Source: Paenibacillus xylanexedens (GTDB taxonomy: Bacteria > Bacillota > Bacilli > Paenibacillales > Paenibacillaceae). Taken from it: 64,000 nt of DNA. Every line of letters starts with the position of its first letter. Position 1 is the first letter of the stretch. The position numbers were made by a program, and so were the translations under genes. Under the pieces are notes generated by a model that had not been told where the DNA came from, made no database searches, and saw only the letters and a program-made list of their open reading frames with translations. Positions 45,005 through 53,908 of this stretch are shown one piece after another. The stretch spans positions 1,674,001-1,738,000 of the forward strand of contig NZ_VEBF01000002.1 in the NCBI RefSeq assembly GCF_007676705.1. The letters run 5' to 3'.

Positions 45005-45043
45005 AGGGCGGAGAATGACGTTTGTTCATTCTCTGCCCTTTTT
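45005..45043 (+). terminator. Second leader terminator
   Basis: AGGGCGGAGAATGA / TCATTCTCTGCCCT (one G-U), 7-nt loop, then five T residues; 68 bp before the mutS2-like ATG. CTCTGC at 44985-44990 could compete for the 5' arm. Confidence 0.85.
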
Positions 45044-45110
45044 GCGTTTTCAGGAATACGTTGTACCGCTTTAACTGAAATTCCATTTGAAATCCAAGGA
45101 GAGATTACGC

Positions 45111-47114
45111 ATGAATGAAAACACATTACACAGTTTGGGCTATCCACAAATTCAAAAAAACGTTGCAGACTGCGCCCTTTCTTATCTGGGCAAGCGTTAT
45201 GCCAGAGAACTGAAACCAATGGTTGACGCTCACCTGATTCAGATTCGCCTAGAGGAAACTGCCGAAGCAGCTGCATTGATTCGTTTTGGCGCCAGTATCC
45301 CCCTCCCTTCACTGGATGGAATGGAAACCATTATGGATCTGCTCGGTACCGGTTATCTATTCAGTGAACGTGACTTCAGTCATCTCGCTCAGTTCCTGCG
45401 GAGCTGTGCGCAACTTATGAAATACATGGAGGGTAAATCTGGGGCAGCTCCCACCGTCAGTCGTTATGCAGCATCCATGATTATGATCGAACCTTTGCTG
45501 AGTGAGATCGAGCGTTGCATCCATAGTGGACGCATTCAGGATCAGGCAAGCAAGGAACTGATTCGAATTCGTAAAAAAATGACCGTAAATGAGGAGCGAA
45601 TGAAACGAAAGCTTGATTCTCTGGTAAGCAAACATCGCTCCATTATGCAGGAACATGTCATCAGTCAACGCGGAGGAAGAACGGTTCTGCCCATTAAGAA
45701 AGAGTTCCGCAAACAGGTGAAAGGCAGTGTGCTGGATGAATCCGGGAGCGGGCAAACCGTATATATTGAACCTGTTGAGTTAGTGGGCCTGCAGATGGAG
45801 TTGGCCGCTCTGCAAGCGGAGGAGTCCCGAGAGGAGATGAGAATTCTCGGTGATTTAACCTCCCTGGCCGAATCGTACAGCCGTGAAATCGCCCTGAATA
45901 CCGAAACGGTAGGCGTGTTGGACTTCCTGTTTGCCAAAGCAAAATATGCGGCCACCATGGACGGACGTACCGTTCGAGTCAATACACAGGGCCACATCAG
46001 CCTTCAACGTGCACGTCATCCCTTCATGGGTTCTTCCATGGTCCCACTTGATTTTGCTATCGGCAGAACGTACTCGTCGCTCATTATTACCGGCCCGAAT
46101 ACCGGTGGTAAAACGGTCGCACTCAAAACGCTAGGTTTGCTCACCCTGATGATGCAATCCGGTTTGCTTATTCCGGTGGAGGAAGGTGGCGAGATGGCTG
46201 TTTATAACGAGGTAGCGGTCGATATTGGTGACGGACAGAGTATGGAACAAGCACTCAGTACATTCTCTGCACACATTCGCAATATGATCGGCATACTGGA
46301 ACAGGCCAATACTTCGACTCTGGTGCTCATTGATGAGATGGCTTCCGGCACAGATCCCGGTGAAGGTGTTGGACTTTCTATCGCCATGCTGGAGGAACTT
46401 CACAGCCGCGGAGCAACCGTTGTAGCGACAACGCATTTCGGTGAGATCAAACATTTTGCAGCTGCCACGCCAGGATTTGAAAATGCCCGTATGGAATTTG
46501 ATACCTTATCTCTCCAGCCTCTTTATCGATTGCGTATCGGTGAAGCCGGCGAAAGTTACGCCTATTCCATTGCATTGAAGCTAGGCATGCCACAGCGTAT
46601 TATCGAGCGTTCCAAGTCTCTGTCGGATCAAAGTAGCTCGAGAGATCGTACATTCGTGTTTACGTCACCTCCTTTGGAAACTCCGGTCCTAAAGCCTGAT
46701 CGTCCCGTTACAGAAGCAAGCGACCCAGCAGAGTTGTCCAAGCGGAATACGTCTAACCAATCAAAGGATTCCGCCAGTTTCCACAAAAAGACAACAACCA
46801 GAGCGTCAGATTCTCCTGCCCCTGCCAAACCTTTTCGCAAAGGGGATCGGGTGTATGCGGCCTATCTTAATCAGTCGGGCATCGTCTGTGATGTGGAGGA
46901 TAGCCGTGGAAATATCGGAGTCATGTTGAGAGGGCGCAAGGTCAAAATCCATAAAAAACGCCTGACCCTGCATATATCTGCTGATGAACTTTATCCGGGC
47001 GACGACTACGATCTGGACATCGTGTTTGAGACAAAAGAAAACCGCAAGAAGCGTAAACTAATGGGACGCAAGCATGTGGAAGGCCTACAGATCGAATTAC
47101 CGCCTGAAGAATAG
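45111..47114 (+). CDS. MutS2-like ATPase without Smr domain
   Basis: About 667 aa. N-terminal MutS-type core/lever helices (residues 1-300), ABC-type ATPase with Walker A GPNTGGKT near 327-334, signature/Walker B LVLIDEMASGTDPGEG and switch His in ATTHFGEIKHFA, then a low-complexity Ser/Thr/Pro linker (about 515-565) and a KOW-like beta domain (FRKGDRVYAAYLNQSGIVCD). The mismatch-binding domain I of MutS is absent, as in MutS2, but the C-terminal Smr nuclease domain of canonical MutS2 (about 785 aa) is missing. MutS2 of B. subtilis acts on collided ribosomes. RBS AAGGAGAG before ATG 45111. The attenuator in front suggests induction by impaired translation. Confidence 0.88.
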   Translation: MNENTLHSLGYPQIQKNVADCALSYLGKRYARELKPMVDAHLIQIRLEETAEAAALIRFGASIPLPSLDGMETIMDLLGTGYLFSERDFSHLAQFLRSCAQLMKYMEGKSGAAPTVSRYAASMIMIEPLLSEIERCIHSGRIQDQASKELIRIRKKMTVNEERMKRKLDSLVSKHRSIMQEHVISQRGGRTVLPIKKEFRKQVKGSVLDESGSGQTVYIEPVELVGLQMELAALQAEESREEMRILGDLTSLAESYSREIALNTETVGVLDFLFAKAKYAATMDGRTVRVNTQGHISLQRARHPFMGSSMVPLDFAIGRTYSSLIITGPNTGGKTVALKTLGLLTLMMQSGLLIPVEEGGEMAVYNEVAVDIGDGQSMEQALSTFSAHIRNMIGILEQANTSTLVLIDEMASGTDPGEGVGLSIAMLEELHSRGATVVATTHFGEIKHFAAATPGFENARMEFDTLSLQPLYRLRIGEAGESYAYSIALKLGMPQRIIERSKSLSDQSSSRDRTFVFTSPPLETPVLKPDRPVTEASDPAELSKRNTSNQSKDSASFHKKTTTRASDSPAPAKPFRKGDRVYAAYLNQSGIVCDVEDSRGNIGVMLRGRKVKIHKKRLTLHISADELYPGDDYDLDIVFETKENRKKRKLMGRKHVEGLQIELPPEE

Positions 47115-47141
47115 CCAAGTGGAAAAAACAGATATAGTGAA

Positions 47142-47206
47142 ATGGAATTCATATGTACATTTAAGCACAGTGAATTCCATAATCCCCAGCACAGTTCTGT
47201 TATACT
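47142..47206 (+). promoter_or_regulatory. Perfect 10-bp inverted repeat and extended -10 before the CWC gene
   Basis: ATGGAATTCA / TGAATTCCAT (47142-47151/47171-47180, 19-bp spacer), followed by TGTTATACT (47198-47206), an extended -10. The repeat covers the -35 region, as an operator would; it could instead be a 3' hairpin of the mutS2-like mRNA, but no T run follows. Confidence 0.45.
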
Positions 47207-47262
47207 GAGATCAGTGTGTTCGTCTTCAACTCGCAGCTATTCCACAGGGAGGGAAGAACCGA

Positions 47263-47514
47263 ATGTCTGTAGAACAAGACGATCAAGAGCGCATCCATAT
47301 CGATGTTCTTGTCTGCCCTTTATGCGGGGAAGCTAATCGCTGTTCCTATGCCGCAGGGCATCCTCATTCGGAATGCTGGTGTAACCGGGCTACTTTCCCC
47401 GAAGGTGTATTTGACCGCATTCCGCCAGAGCAGCGCCGAAAATCGTGTATATGTCAACGCTGTTTGGATGACTATGCCGATAAACTCCAACAAAAAGAAG
47501 AGCCACACAGTTAA
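47263..47514 (+). CDS. Cysteine-rich CWC-family small protein
   Basis: 83 aa with the CWC pattern: CPLCGEANRC, then SECWCNRATFP, a basic PPEQRRKSCICQRCLDD end. Seven or eight Cys suggest a bound metal. Family function is unknown. GGGAGGGAAG lies about 8 bp before the ATG. The final codons are part of a terminator stem shared with the convergent mtlD gene. Confidence 0.75.
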   Translation: MSVEQDDQERIHIDVLVCPLCGEANRCSYAAGHPHSECWCNRATFPEGVFDRIPPEQRRKSCICQRCLDDYADKLQQKEEPHS

Positions 47515-47535
47515 CAACTGTATGGCTCTTCTTCT
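47496..47535. terminator. Bidirectional terminator between the CWC gene and mtlD
   Basis: AGAAGAGCCA-c-ACAGTT / AACTGTATGGCTCTTCTTCT; the left arm is coding sequence of the CWC gene, including its stop. Confidence 0.85.
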
Positions 47536-47577
47536 ATTGTGCATTATCTAAGACCGTTAGCCACGCTACCACTGCTC

Positions 47578-48723
47578 TTACATTTGGTTATACTGAGCAA
47601 CAGCCTGTTGAAGCACCGGATGATGCTCATCCATGGACGTATAATGATGCAGTGCAGCCGCAATCCCCTTCTGGCGGATCATGTCCTGCAGTTCAACTGC
47701 TTCCGGATCATCGGAGACATCGAATTTGCAGGCAGCTGCCATGCCCATAGCCAGATAGGTCGTTTCAGTTCCATCCGCATAGGCCTGAAGAGCCGGGCGA
47801 ACCAGACGATCATTCGGAGACAGCTTGCGCAGCGGAGAACGACCCACACGAGTGACCTCATCGGTGAGATACGGGTTGACGAACCGTCCCAGTATTTTGA
47901 CAATATACTGCTCATGCTCGTCAGGATTAAATCCAAACCGTTTCACCAGAACTGCCCCGGTTTCCTGCAAAGCGCTGTATACAATGGATTTTACCTTTTC
48001 GTCGGCAATAGCCTTCTGAATCGTGTCATACCCATGCACATTACCGATATACGCTGCAACACAATGCCCTGTATTTACAGTGAACAGCTTCCGTTCAATA
48101 TACGGCTCCAGATCATCGACATATACAATGCCCTCAACCGGTTTGAATGCAGGAGCCATCTGGGAGCGATCCACCACCCACTCGTAAAAAGGCTCTACCT
48201 GTACATGCAGAGGATCTTCATGATGCTGAATAGGCACAATCCGGTCTACTGCTGAATCGGGGAAATAAATGTACTGATCCGCAAGGGAACGTACGTCTTC
48301 ATTGAGCAGAGCATATACATGCTCTTTCAATTGCGTACTGGCTCCAATTGCGTTCTCACAAGCAATAATGTGGAGAGGGTTTTGAGCAGGACCTGAATTC
48401 AGTCTCTTCTCAAGTCCTTTCGCAATGCCCGGTGCAATATGCTTTAGTACGCCTACACCCACTGCGGTTGTAATCAGATCCGCTTCCACCACAGTTTGGG
48501 CAACCTTTTCTAACTGAGTCCCATCGATTGCGTTTACACCCATGACGGTCTCCTGATCCTTGCTCTCGTTAGCCAGTTCTACCGTGTACTGTCCCCGTTG
48601 CTGGAGAGCCGTTACCAAGTCCTGATTCACGTCGGAGAAAATCACCTCATACCCTGCACGGGAGAGAATCAATCCAATGAACCCGCGTCCAATGTTACCT
48701 GCGCCAAAGTGTAGGGCCTTCAT
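47578..48723 (-). CDS. mtlD: Mannitol-1-phosphate 5-dehydrogenase
   Basis: 381 aa; oxidises mannitol-1-phosphate to fructose-6-phosphate with NAD+. N-terminal MKALHFGAGNIGRGFIG is the Rossmann dinucleotide loop; the catalytic region with Lys/His (VNTGHCVAAYIG) lies near residue 200. Length is standard. Its ATG overlaps the end of mtlF by 4 bp. Last gene of the mannitol operon, before the shared terminator. Confidence 0.97.
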   Translation of the reverse strand: MKALHFGAGNIGRGFIGLILSRAGYEVIFSDVNQDLVTALQQRGQYTVELANESKDQETVMGVNAIDGTQLEKVAQTVVEADLITTAVGVGVLKHIAPGIAKGLEKRLNSGPAQNPLHIIACENAIGASTQLKEHVYALLNEDVRSLADQYIYFPDSAVDRIVPIQHHEDPLHVQVEPFYEWVVDRSQMAPAFKPVEGIVYVDDLEPYIERKLFTVNTGHCVAAYIGNVHGYDTIQKAIADEKVKSIVYSALQETGAVLVKRFGFNPDEHEQYIVKILGRFVNPYLTDEVTRVGRSPLRKLSPNDRLVRPALQAYADGTETTYLAMGMAAACKFDVSDDPEAVELQDMIRQKGIAAALHHYTSMDEHHPVLQQAVAQYNQM

Positions 48724-49157
48724 AGTTCCATTTCACTTTCCAGAATAGCAATAACTTCTTCGGCTGTTTTCGCCAGTCGCAGTGCCTCCATATTCTCATC
48801 TTCAGCACAGATCACCGCGATGCTAGTCAAGATCTCCATATGCTCCCCGCCTTGAGCCGCGATACCAATCACCATATAGGCTTTTTCTTCGCCAAAATCA
48901 ACACCCTGTGGATACTGAATGACAGAGATACCTGTGGATAAAATGAAAGATTTGGATTCCTTCGTACCGTGCGGGATCGCAAGTCCGTTCCCTACATAGG
49001 TCGACACAATCTCTTCGCGTTCAATCATCTTCTCAATGTAATCAGCAGTAATATGTCCCGCATCCTTCAGAATCTGTCCTGCCATACGAATCGCTTCATA
49101 TTTGTCCTGAGCCGTCGCATTCAAGATGACTTTATCTGTTGTTAACATACTCATCAT
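48720..49157 (-). CDS. mtlF: Mannitol-specific PTS enzyme IIA
   Basis: 145 aa, receives phosphate from HPr and passes it to the IIB domain of MtlA. The phosphorylatable His is in GLAIPHGTKESK (near residue 65). RBS GGAGG overlaps the end of mtlR; ATG overlaps the mtlR stop (ATGA), so translation is coupled. Cytoplasmic. Confidence 0.95.
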   Translation of the reverse strand: MMSMLTTDKVILNATAQDKYEAIRMAGQILKDAGHITADYIEKMIEREEIVSTYVGNGLAIPHGTKESKSFILSTGISVIQYPQGVDFGEEKAYMVIGIAAQGGEHMEILTSIAVICAEDENMEALRLAKTAEEVIAILESEMEL

Positions 49158-51253
49158 TTTTGGCCTCCAATTTCGGTTTTACTGCGATAAAATCCAACCA
49201 GTTCCTGGGACAGGTAATGAATGAGTTCATCCCTGATTCCCTTTTCCAGCAATGCAATCATTTCTTCCTGCAATAACAGTGCGCTAATCTCACTGAGAAC
49301 CTCCAGGCTTTCCTTGGATAATTCTCTGGGACCGAGCATCAAGAGGATATGGGTAACTCCTGCCGGATCATCCGGCGTACGAAGGAGTGGCTCAGTGAGC
49401 TGAAATAGGCTGATAGACGGCCTGTAGATGCCCTCACTGCGTGTATGGAACAGCGCAAGTCTTGTGCCGGGAATCTTTTGACTCCCCACTGCTTCACGTG
49501 CCTCCAACCGTTTCGCAATCTCCTCCGGTTCCTTCAAAACACCCGATTCATGGAGTACGTTGCACATCGCATATACGGTTTTATAGAAACCAATATCCTG
49601 GTTATCCAGCGAGTACACCTGAAACTTCCCAATAATCCGGACGATTTCAACCAGAATAGCTTCCATTCCGTCAGGGTTCGAGTAACGACTTGTCGTCTGA
49701 ACCTCTGTTTCACGCGGGTTGTTATGCTGTCGTTGTAACGTTGTTGTCCTGATAAAATGACGCAGCTGCTCACTCTCTTCTGCCGTGAGCAGTGGGCTCA
49801 CTTTGTAATACTGATGCTCATCCATCGGCAGATCGACAGTGGATAACACCAGGTCATATTCATCTGTAGGGATTCGAGTAGCTTCATACCAGGACACGCT
49901 GTCCATGATCCGAATCTCGGGAATCTCCTTCGTCAGTCGACTGGAAAGCATACGTGATGATCCGATTCCGCTTGTACACACAATGATCGCCCTGATTTCC
50001 CGTTTCAATGCACGCAACCTCTCAATGGAAGCTCCAAAATGCATGACCAAGAAACCAATTTCCTCATCCGGAACTTCCACACTCGGCCAAGCTTGATGCA
50101 CGGATTTTTTGACATCTTCGAAGAGTGAATCATAATCCTTGCGAATCTGCTGCAGCAACGGATTACGAATGATCTGCTGTTCTTCAATTCGCTCCATTAC
50201 AGGTTGCATATGACCAATCAGGCCCTCACGAAGCAAACGATCCTCATGAAAGGCATAATGAGTTCTAGCCTGCATCTGATCAATCAGTGAATGTACCCTG
50301 TCCAGTAAAATCAAGTCGTCTATCGGCAACAGCCGTGAAGAGTGAATCCGTTGTTCTGTCTCAATTAATAGTCTGTGAAAATAAGCTTGCTCATCTTGGG
50401 AGAATGTCAGCCCCAGCTGGGTGGATAGAACACTGCACAAGCGGGAAGCCAGATAAGGTGGAACCTTTATCTCACCCTGCTCTGCAATTTCATCTCCCTT
50501 CTTCTCCCGGGGAGATACACGGCCAATGCCAAAGCCTTTACGAATACGTACAACTGCTACGGATAATTGAATCAGCAGCTTCATGTATTGCCGTTCCGGG
50601 ATGTTCTCCAGCCATTCGATATCCGGCTGCCATAACGCATTTTCGACCGTTAGCACATCACCATGTCCAATCATATCCAGCAGTTTTTGGTTTACGATGG
50701 AGCCTCCTTGTTCTGGCTGTCTTCCGAACAGGTCAGACTCATCCAGAAATTCGAGGGCAAGTGCAGCTATCGCTGTGCGATGAAACGTCTCACTTCCGTT
50801 AATTTTGACACCATATCCACGCCTGCGAACCAGCTTCAGTCCAGCCTGAAGAATCCGTGACTCCAGATCGTCCAGATCAGTGGTTACCGTGGACACAGTC
50901 ACCTTCAGATCCGAAGCAAGAGCAAGCAACTTCACAGGCTCCGACTCATCAAGCAGGATGCAAAGCATGAAGAGCTTACGCTCTTCTGGCGTAAACTCTA
51001 CATATTCTTTACCCTCCAGTTGCTGTCGCAATGCAGTCAGATCATCCGAACCGGAATCAATTCGAATACCGGTTCCTGATTTTTTTTCCAGTCTCATCCC
51101 CAAAGGTTCAAGCCATTGTTCAATCATTTGAAGCTCGCGATGAACCGTTCGGGTACTGACTTTTACTTCAACGGCGATTTCGCCGGCAGTGACTTCATGT
51201 GGATGCTCCAGCAGAAACTCCACGATTTCACGTTGTCTTTTGGTAATACTCAT
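49154..51253 (-). CDS. mtlR: Mannitol operon activator MtlR (BglG/PRD type)
   Basis: 699 aa transcription activator regulated by PTS phosphorylation. Order: N-terminal HTH (VKVSTRTVHRELQMI), second HTH-like region, two PRDs (about residues 190-410), EIIB-like domain with Cys in VCTSGIGSSRML, and a C-terminal EIIA-like domain (RLALFHTRSEG, His). In Geobacillus and Bacillus, HPr~P on a PRD activates and IIA/IIB phosphorylation inhibits. Lies between mtlA and mtlF, an order also known from Geobacillus stearothermophilus. Confidence 0.95.
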   Translation of the reverse strand: MSITKRQREIVEFLLEHPHEVTAGEIAVEVKVSTRTVHRELQMIEQWLEPLGMRLEKKSGTGIRIDSGSDDLTALRQQLEGKEYVEFTPEERKLFMLCILLDESEPVKLLALASDLKVTVSTVTTDLDDLESRILQAGLKLVRRRGYGVKINGSETFHRTAIAALALEFLDESDLFGRQPEQGGSIVNQKLLDMIGHGDVLTVENALWQPDIEWLENIPERQYMKLLIQLSVAVVRIRKGFGIGRVSPREKKGDEIAEQGEIKVPPYLASRLCSVLSTQLGLTFSQDEQAYFHRLLIETEQRIHSSRLLPIDDLILLDRVHSLIDQMQARTHYAFHEDRLLREGLIGHMQPVMERIEEQQIIRNPLLQQIRKDYDSLFEDVKKSVHQAWPSVEVPDEEIGFLVMHFGASIERLRALKREIRAIIVCTSGIGSSRMLSSRLTKEIPEIRIMDSVSWYEATRIPTDEYDLVLSTVDLPMDEHQYYKVSPLLTAEESEQLRHFIRTTTLQRQHNNPRETEVQTTSRYSNPDGMEAILVEIVRIIGKFQVYSLDNQDIGFYKTVYAMCNVLHESGVLKEPEEIAKRLEAREAVGSQKIPGTRLALFHTRSEGIYRPSISLFQLTEPLLRTPDDPAGVTHILLMLGPRELSKESLEVLSEISALLLQEEMIALLEKGIRDELIHYLSQELVGFYRSKTEIGGQK

Positions 51254-51291
51254 ATCTCAGCCTCCGGCTCAGGGAAAACGAATGCGTGCAA

Positions 51292-52746
51292 TTACTTCAG
51301 ACGTTCAACGAGCGCATCATATTCCGGGCTTTTTAGGAAGTTGTCGATGGATATATGTTCTGCATTCGGCGCCACAGAGCGGGCACGATCGGTTAATACT
51401 TGTTGTGTGATCACCACATCTGCATCCGGCGGGATATCACTGATGGCCGTATTGGTCACCGTAACGTCAATCCCCTCGGCCTTCATCTTCTTGCGTAGAA
51501 TGGAAGCGCCCATGGCACTCGATCCCATACCTGCATCACAGGAGAAGACGATCTTCTTCACATCTGTTTTCACTGTAGAAAAGGCCATATCCGCAGCTCT
51601 GTCTGCTTCACGTTGATTAGCCGTAATGCCAGCGTTTGGCACGGTTCCTTGACTCTTCATGTCTTTCATCCGACTGGATGCAGACTCCAGATCTTCGTCC
51701 TTTTGTTTACCCGTTTTCAGCAACAATGCTGCCACAAGGAAGGAAACGACCGCTGCTACAAGAACCCCTGCAAGCATTGGGAGGTATCCACCTCTTGGTG
51801 TTAAAAGGAAATACGCGATAATACTACCCGGTGATGGTGCTGAGACAAGCCCTGCGCCTGTAAGCATGAATGTTAATGTACCTGCAACACCGCCTGCGAT
51901 TGCGGCAAGGATCAGAATCGGTCTCATCAGAATGTAAGGGAAGTAGATCTCATGAATTCCCCCGAAGAAATGAATGATAACGGCACCTGGTGCAGAAGAT
52001 TTGGCCATTCCGCGTCCGAAGAAACAGTAAGCAAGCAAGATACCAAGTCCCGGACCCGGGTTGGATTCAAGCATGTATAATACGGATTGCCCTAATTCTC
52101 TTGCTTGATCTGTTGCAATAGGCGTAAGAATACCGTGGTTAATTGCATTGTTCAGGAACAATACTTTACCCGGTTCGATAATCAGGTTAACCAGCGGCAG
52201 CAAGCCCAGATTCATTAAGCCTTGCACCCCGGCAGACAATACTTTGCTAATCGCTTCTACAGCCGGCCCGATGCCCAGTAGCGCAAAAATCCCCAAGATT
52301 CCGCCAATAATACCAGCTGAGAAGTTGTTAACCAGCATTTCAAATCCGGCTCTAATTTTACCTTCGATCGATTTATCGAATTTTTTGATGATCCATGCTG
52401 CCAGAGGTCCAGCGATCATGGCCCCGAGGAACATCGGAATATCGCTACCCACGATGACCCCAATGGTCATAATGGCACCCACGACACCACCACGCTGGCC
52501 ATGCACCATCGTACCCCCGGTGTAACCGATTAACAGTGGCAGCAAATATTTGATCATCGGATCTACTAGCTGGGCAAGCGTCTCGTTAGGGAACCAGCCT
52601 GTTGGAATGAACAGAGCCGTAATTAATCCCCAGGCGATAAATGCGCCCATATTCGGCATGACCATACCACTCAGGAATCGGCCGAAGCGCTGAACCCCTA
52701 CCCGTAGCCCACCTTTGGAATTGGACGTTTGGTCCAAATTACTCAT
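51292..52746 (-). CDS. mtlA: Mannitol-specific PTS enzyme IICB
   Basis: 484 aa; membrane channel that imports and phosphorylates mannitol. EIIC domain residues 1-340 with membrane segments (MPNMGAFIAWGLITALF and the conserved HFFGGIHEIYFPYIL), then a linker and a C-terminal EIIB domain with phosphorylated Cys in VFSCDAGMGSSAMG. The IIA function is supplied by mtlF. RBS GGAGGATAATACA before ATG. First gene of the operon; cre-like sites lie about 100-160 bp upstream. Confidence 0.96.
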   Translation of the reverse strand: MSNLDQTSNSKGGLRVGVQRFGRFLSGMVMPNMGAFIAWGLITALFIPTGWFPNETLAQLVDPMIKYLLPLLIGYTGGTMVHGQRGGVVGAIMTIGVIVGSDIPMFLGAMIAGPLAAWIIKKFDKSIEGKIRAGFEMLVNNFSAGIIGGILGIFALLGIGPAVEAISKVLSAGVQGLMNLGLLPLVNLIIEPGKVLFLNNAINHGILTPIATDQARELGQSVLYMLESNPGPGLGILLAYCFFGRGMAKSSAPGAVIIHFFGGIHEIYFPYILMRPILILAAIAGGVAGTLTFMLTGAGLVSAPSPGSIIAYFLLTPRGGYLPMLAGVLVAAVVSFLVAALLLKTGKQKDEDLESASSRMKDMKSQGTVPNAGITANQREADRAADMAFSTVKTDVKKIVFSCDAGMGSSAMGASILRKKMKAEGIDVTVTNTAISDIPPDADVVITQQVLTDRARSVAPNAEHISIDNFLKSPEYDALVERLK

Positions 52747-53062
52747 TGTATTATCCTCCTTGGATCAAGTGATTATGATTATGAAAGGGGTATCATTTCT
52801 CCCCTGCTGTAATCCTAAGCGAGAATGCTCTCCTGTTCAATGAAATGAAAGCGTACTTTCGTCATGAACAATGATGACAACATTAGGTTATGTAATCGTT
52901 TTTATCTATGCATAATGGCTGAACTTATTGGTACATAAGGCTTTTCTTGCCTATGACTTTTATCATTTCCAAAATCATTTTCTAACCTACAGCTTGGTCT
53001 AATCAGACAATTTGCATCCACAAGCTGCTTCAATCAGTATTCACAACGTTCCTTGGAAAGCA
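52747..53062. promoter_or_regulatory. mtl operon control region
   Basis: No gene. Contains two cre-like sequences, TGAAAGCGTACTTTCG (52846-52861, palindromic) and TGTAATCGTTTTTA (52891-52904). A sigma-A promoter for mtlA is expected here but I cannot place it firmly, nor MtlR sites. Confidence 0.45.
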
Positions 53063-53098
53063 CAAAAAAACCTGTGCAAGCATCAAGCTCACACAGGT
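53063..53098 (-). terminator. Terminator after gcvH
   Basis: ACCTGTGTGAGC-ttgat-GCTTGCACAGGT on the minus strand followed by seven T residues. Confidence 0.9.
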
Positions 53099-53166
53099 CG
53101 CAATAACATGAAGCACATCTCATTTTTCTATAAAAACATATGTTAATAAGTACAAGTTCATTGATT

Positions 53167-53559
53167 CTATTCTTCGGTATGTTTGCGATACGCATCTGCA
53201 TTCATCAATGTGGACAATGCTGCAGACAGATCTCCCTCAACACGAATCTCGATCATCCAGCCTTCCTCGTAAGGAGAGCTGTTTACCAGTTCAGGTGAGT
53301 CCTGCAACGAATCATTCACCGCAATGATTGAACCAGTGACTGGAGAAAACAAGTCCGACACCGTTTTGACCGATTCGATCGTTCCAATGCTGTCTTCTGC
53401 TTTTACATTGGTTTCAAGGTCAGGCAATTCCACAAACACAATGTCACCCAGCTGATGCTGCGCGAACTCGGTAATGCCAATACGTACAGTATCCTCCCCT
53501 ACGGTTTGCACCCATTCGTGCTCTTCACTGTACAGGAAATCACTTTTCAATTCGCTCAT
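53167..53559 (-). CDS. gcvH: Glycine cleavage system H protein
   Basis: 130-aa lipoyl carrier that shuttles the aminomethyl group between P, T and L proteins. The lipoylated Lys is in GTIESVKTVSDLFSP (Lys near residue 64). N-terminal FLYSEEHEWVQ is typical. It is transcribed away from gcvT, outside the glycine riboswitch transcript, so its control differs from that of the other subunits. Confidence 0.96.
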   Translation of the reverse strand: MSELKSDFLYSEEHEWVQTVGEDTVRIGITEFAQHQLGDIVFVELPDLETNVKAEDSIGTIESVKTVSDLFSPVTGSIIAVNDSLQDSPELVNSSPYEEGWMIEIRVEGDLSAALSTLMNADAYRKHTEE

Positions 53560-53830
53560 CGATATCCGCCTCGCTTTTCATTAATGAGTGCATGCGTTCT
53601 TTGACCTTAACCTTTTTCCCAGAACATAGCGTATGATATTTATGAATCAAATGTCAAGATACCTTACAATTTATTTGCTAATCCCTTCCTCAAACCGTAA
53701 CCTGAATACACTCTTTCTACATATACTGGTGAATATTAGAATAGTAAGCGTAGTCTTTTTAAATACACGAACGATTATATTAAAACTATATTAAATATTC
53801 GGTTTTTAATCATTTTCTATGATATCGTTC

Positions 53831-53860
53831 TTGACATCGATAGTGGATTCACGTTTTAAT
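53831..53860 (+). promoter_or_regulatory. Predicted promoter of the gcv riboswitch transcript
   Basis: TTGACA (53831-53836), 18-bp spacer, TTTAAT (53855-53860); start near 53867. Confidence 0.55.
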
Positions 53861-53908
53861 GAGAGGAGTAAAAGTGTTTATTGGACTATGTTATACCCGC
53901 GGATGAAT

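Larger units (their letters stand above)
44737..45045 (+). ncRNA. Leader-peptide attenuator of the mutS2-like gene
   Basis: Leader RNA with a 7-codon ORF (44766-44789), an 88-nt spaced perfect inverted repeat GTTCTTAACTAA / TTAGTTAAGAAC (44778-44789/44878-44889) whose first arm is the end of that ORF, and a terminator at 44938-44965. GAACAGCGGA (44886-44895), which overlaps the second arm, can pair with TCCGC-gc-TG-tg-TTC (44938-44951), the terminator's 5' arm and loop, forming an antiterminator. A second terminator (45005-45043) follows. A ribosome halted on the ORF would free the second arm and favour read-through. Confidence 0.65.

Noticed and set aside
44980..45006. Second mini-ORF (GTG, eight codons VDSAFPYV) between the two mutS2-leader terminators
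   Set aside because: No RBS precedes it. The stop codon does overlap the second terminator stem, but this can be chance.
53560..53830. gcvH upstream stretch
   Set aside because: Only scattered A+T-rich -10-like hexamers; no site on the minus strand good enough to call.
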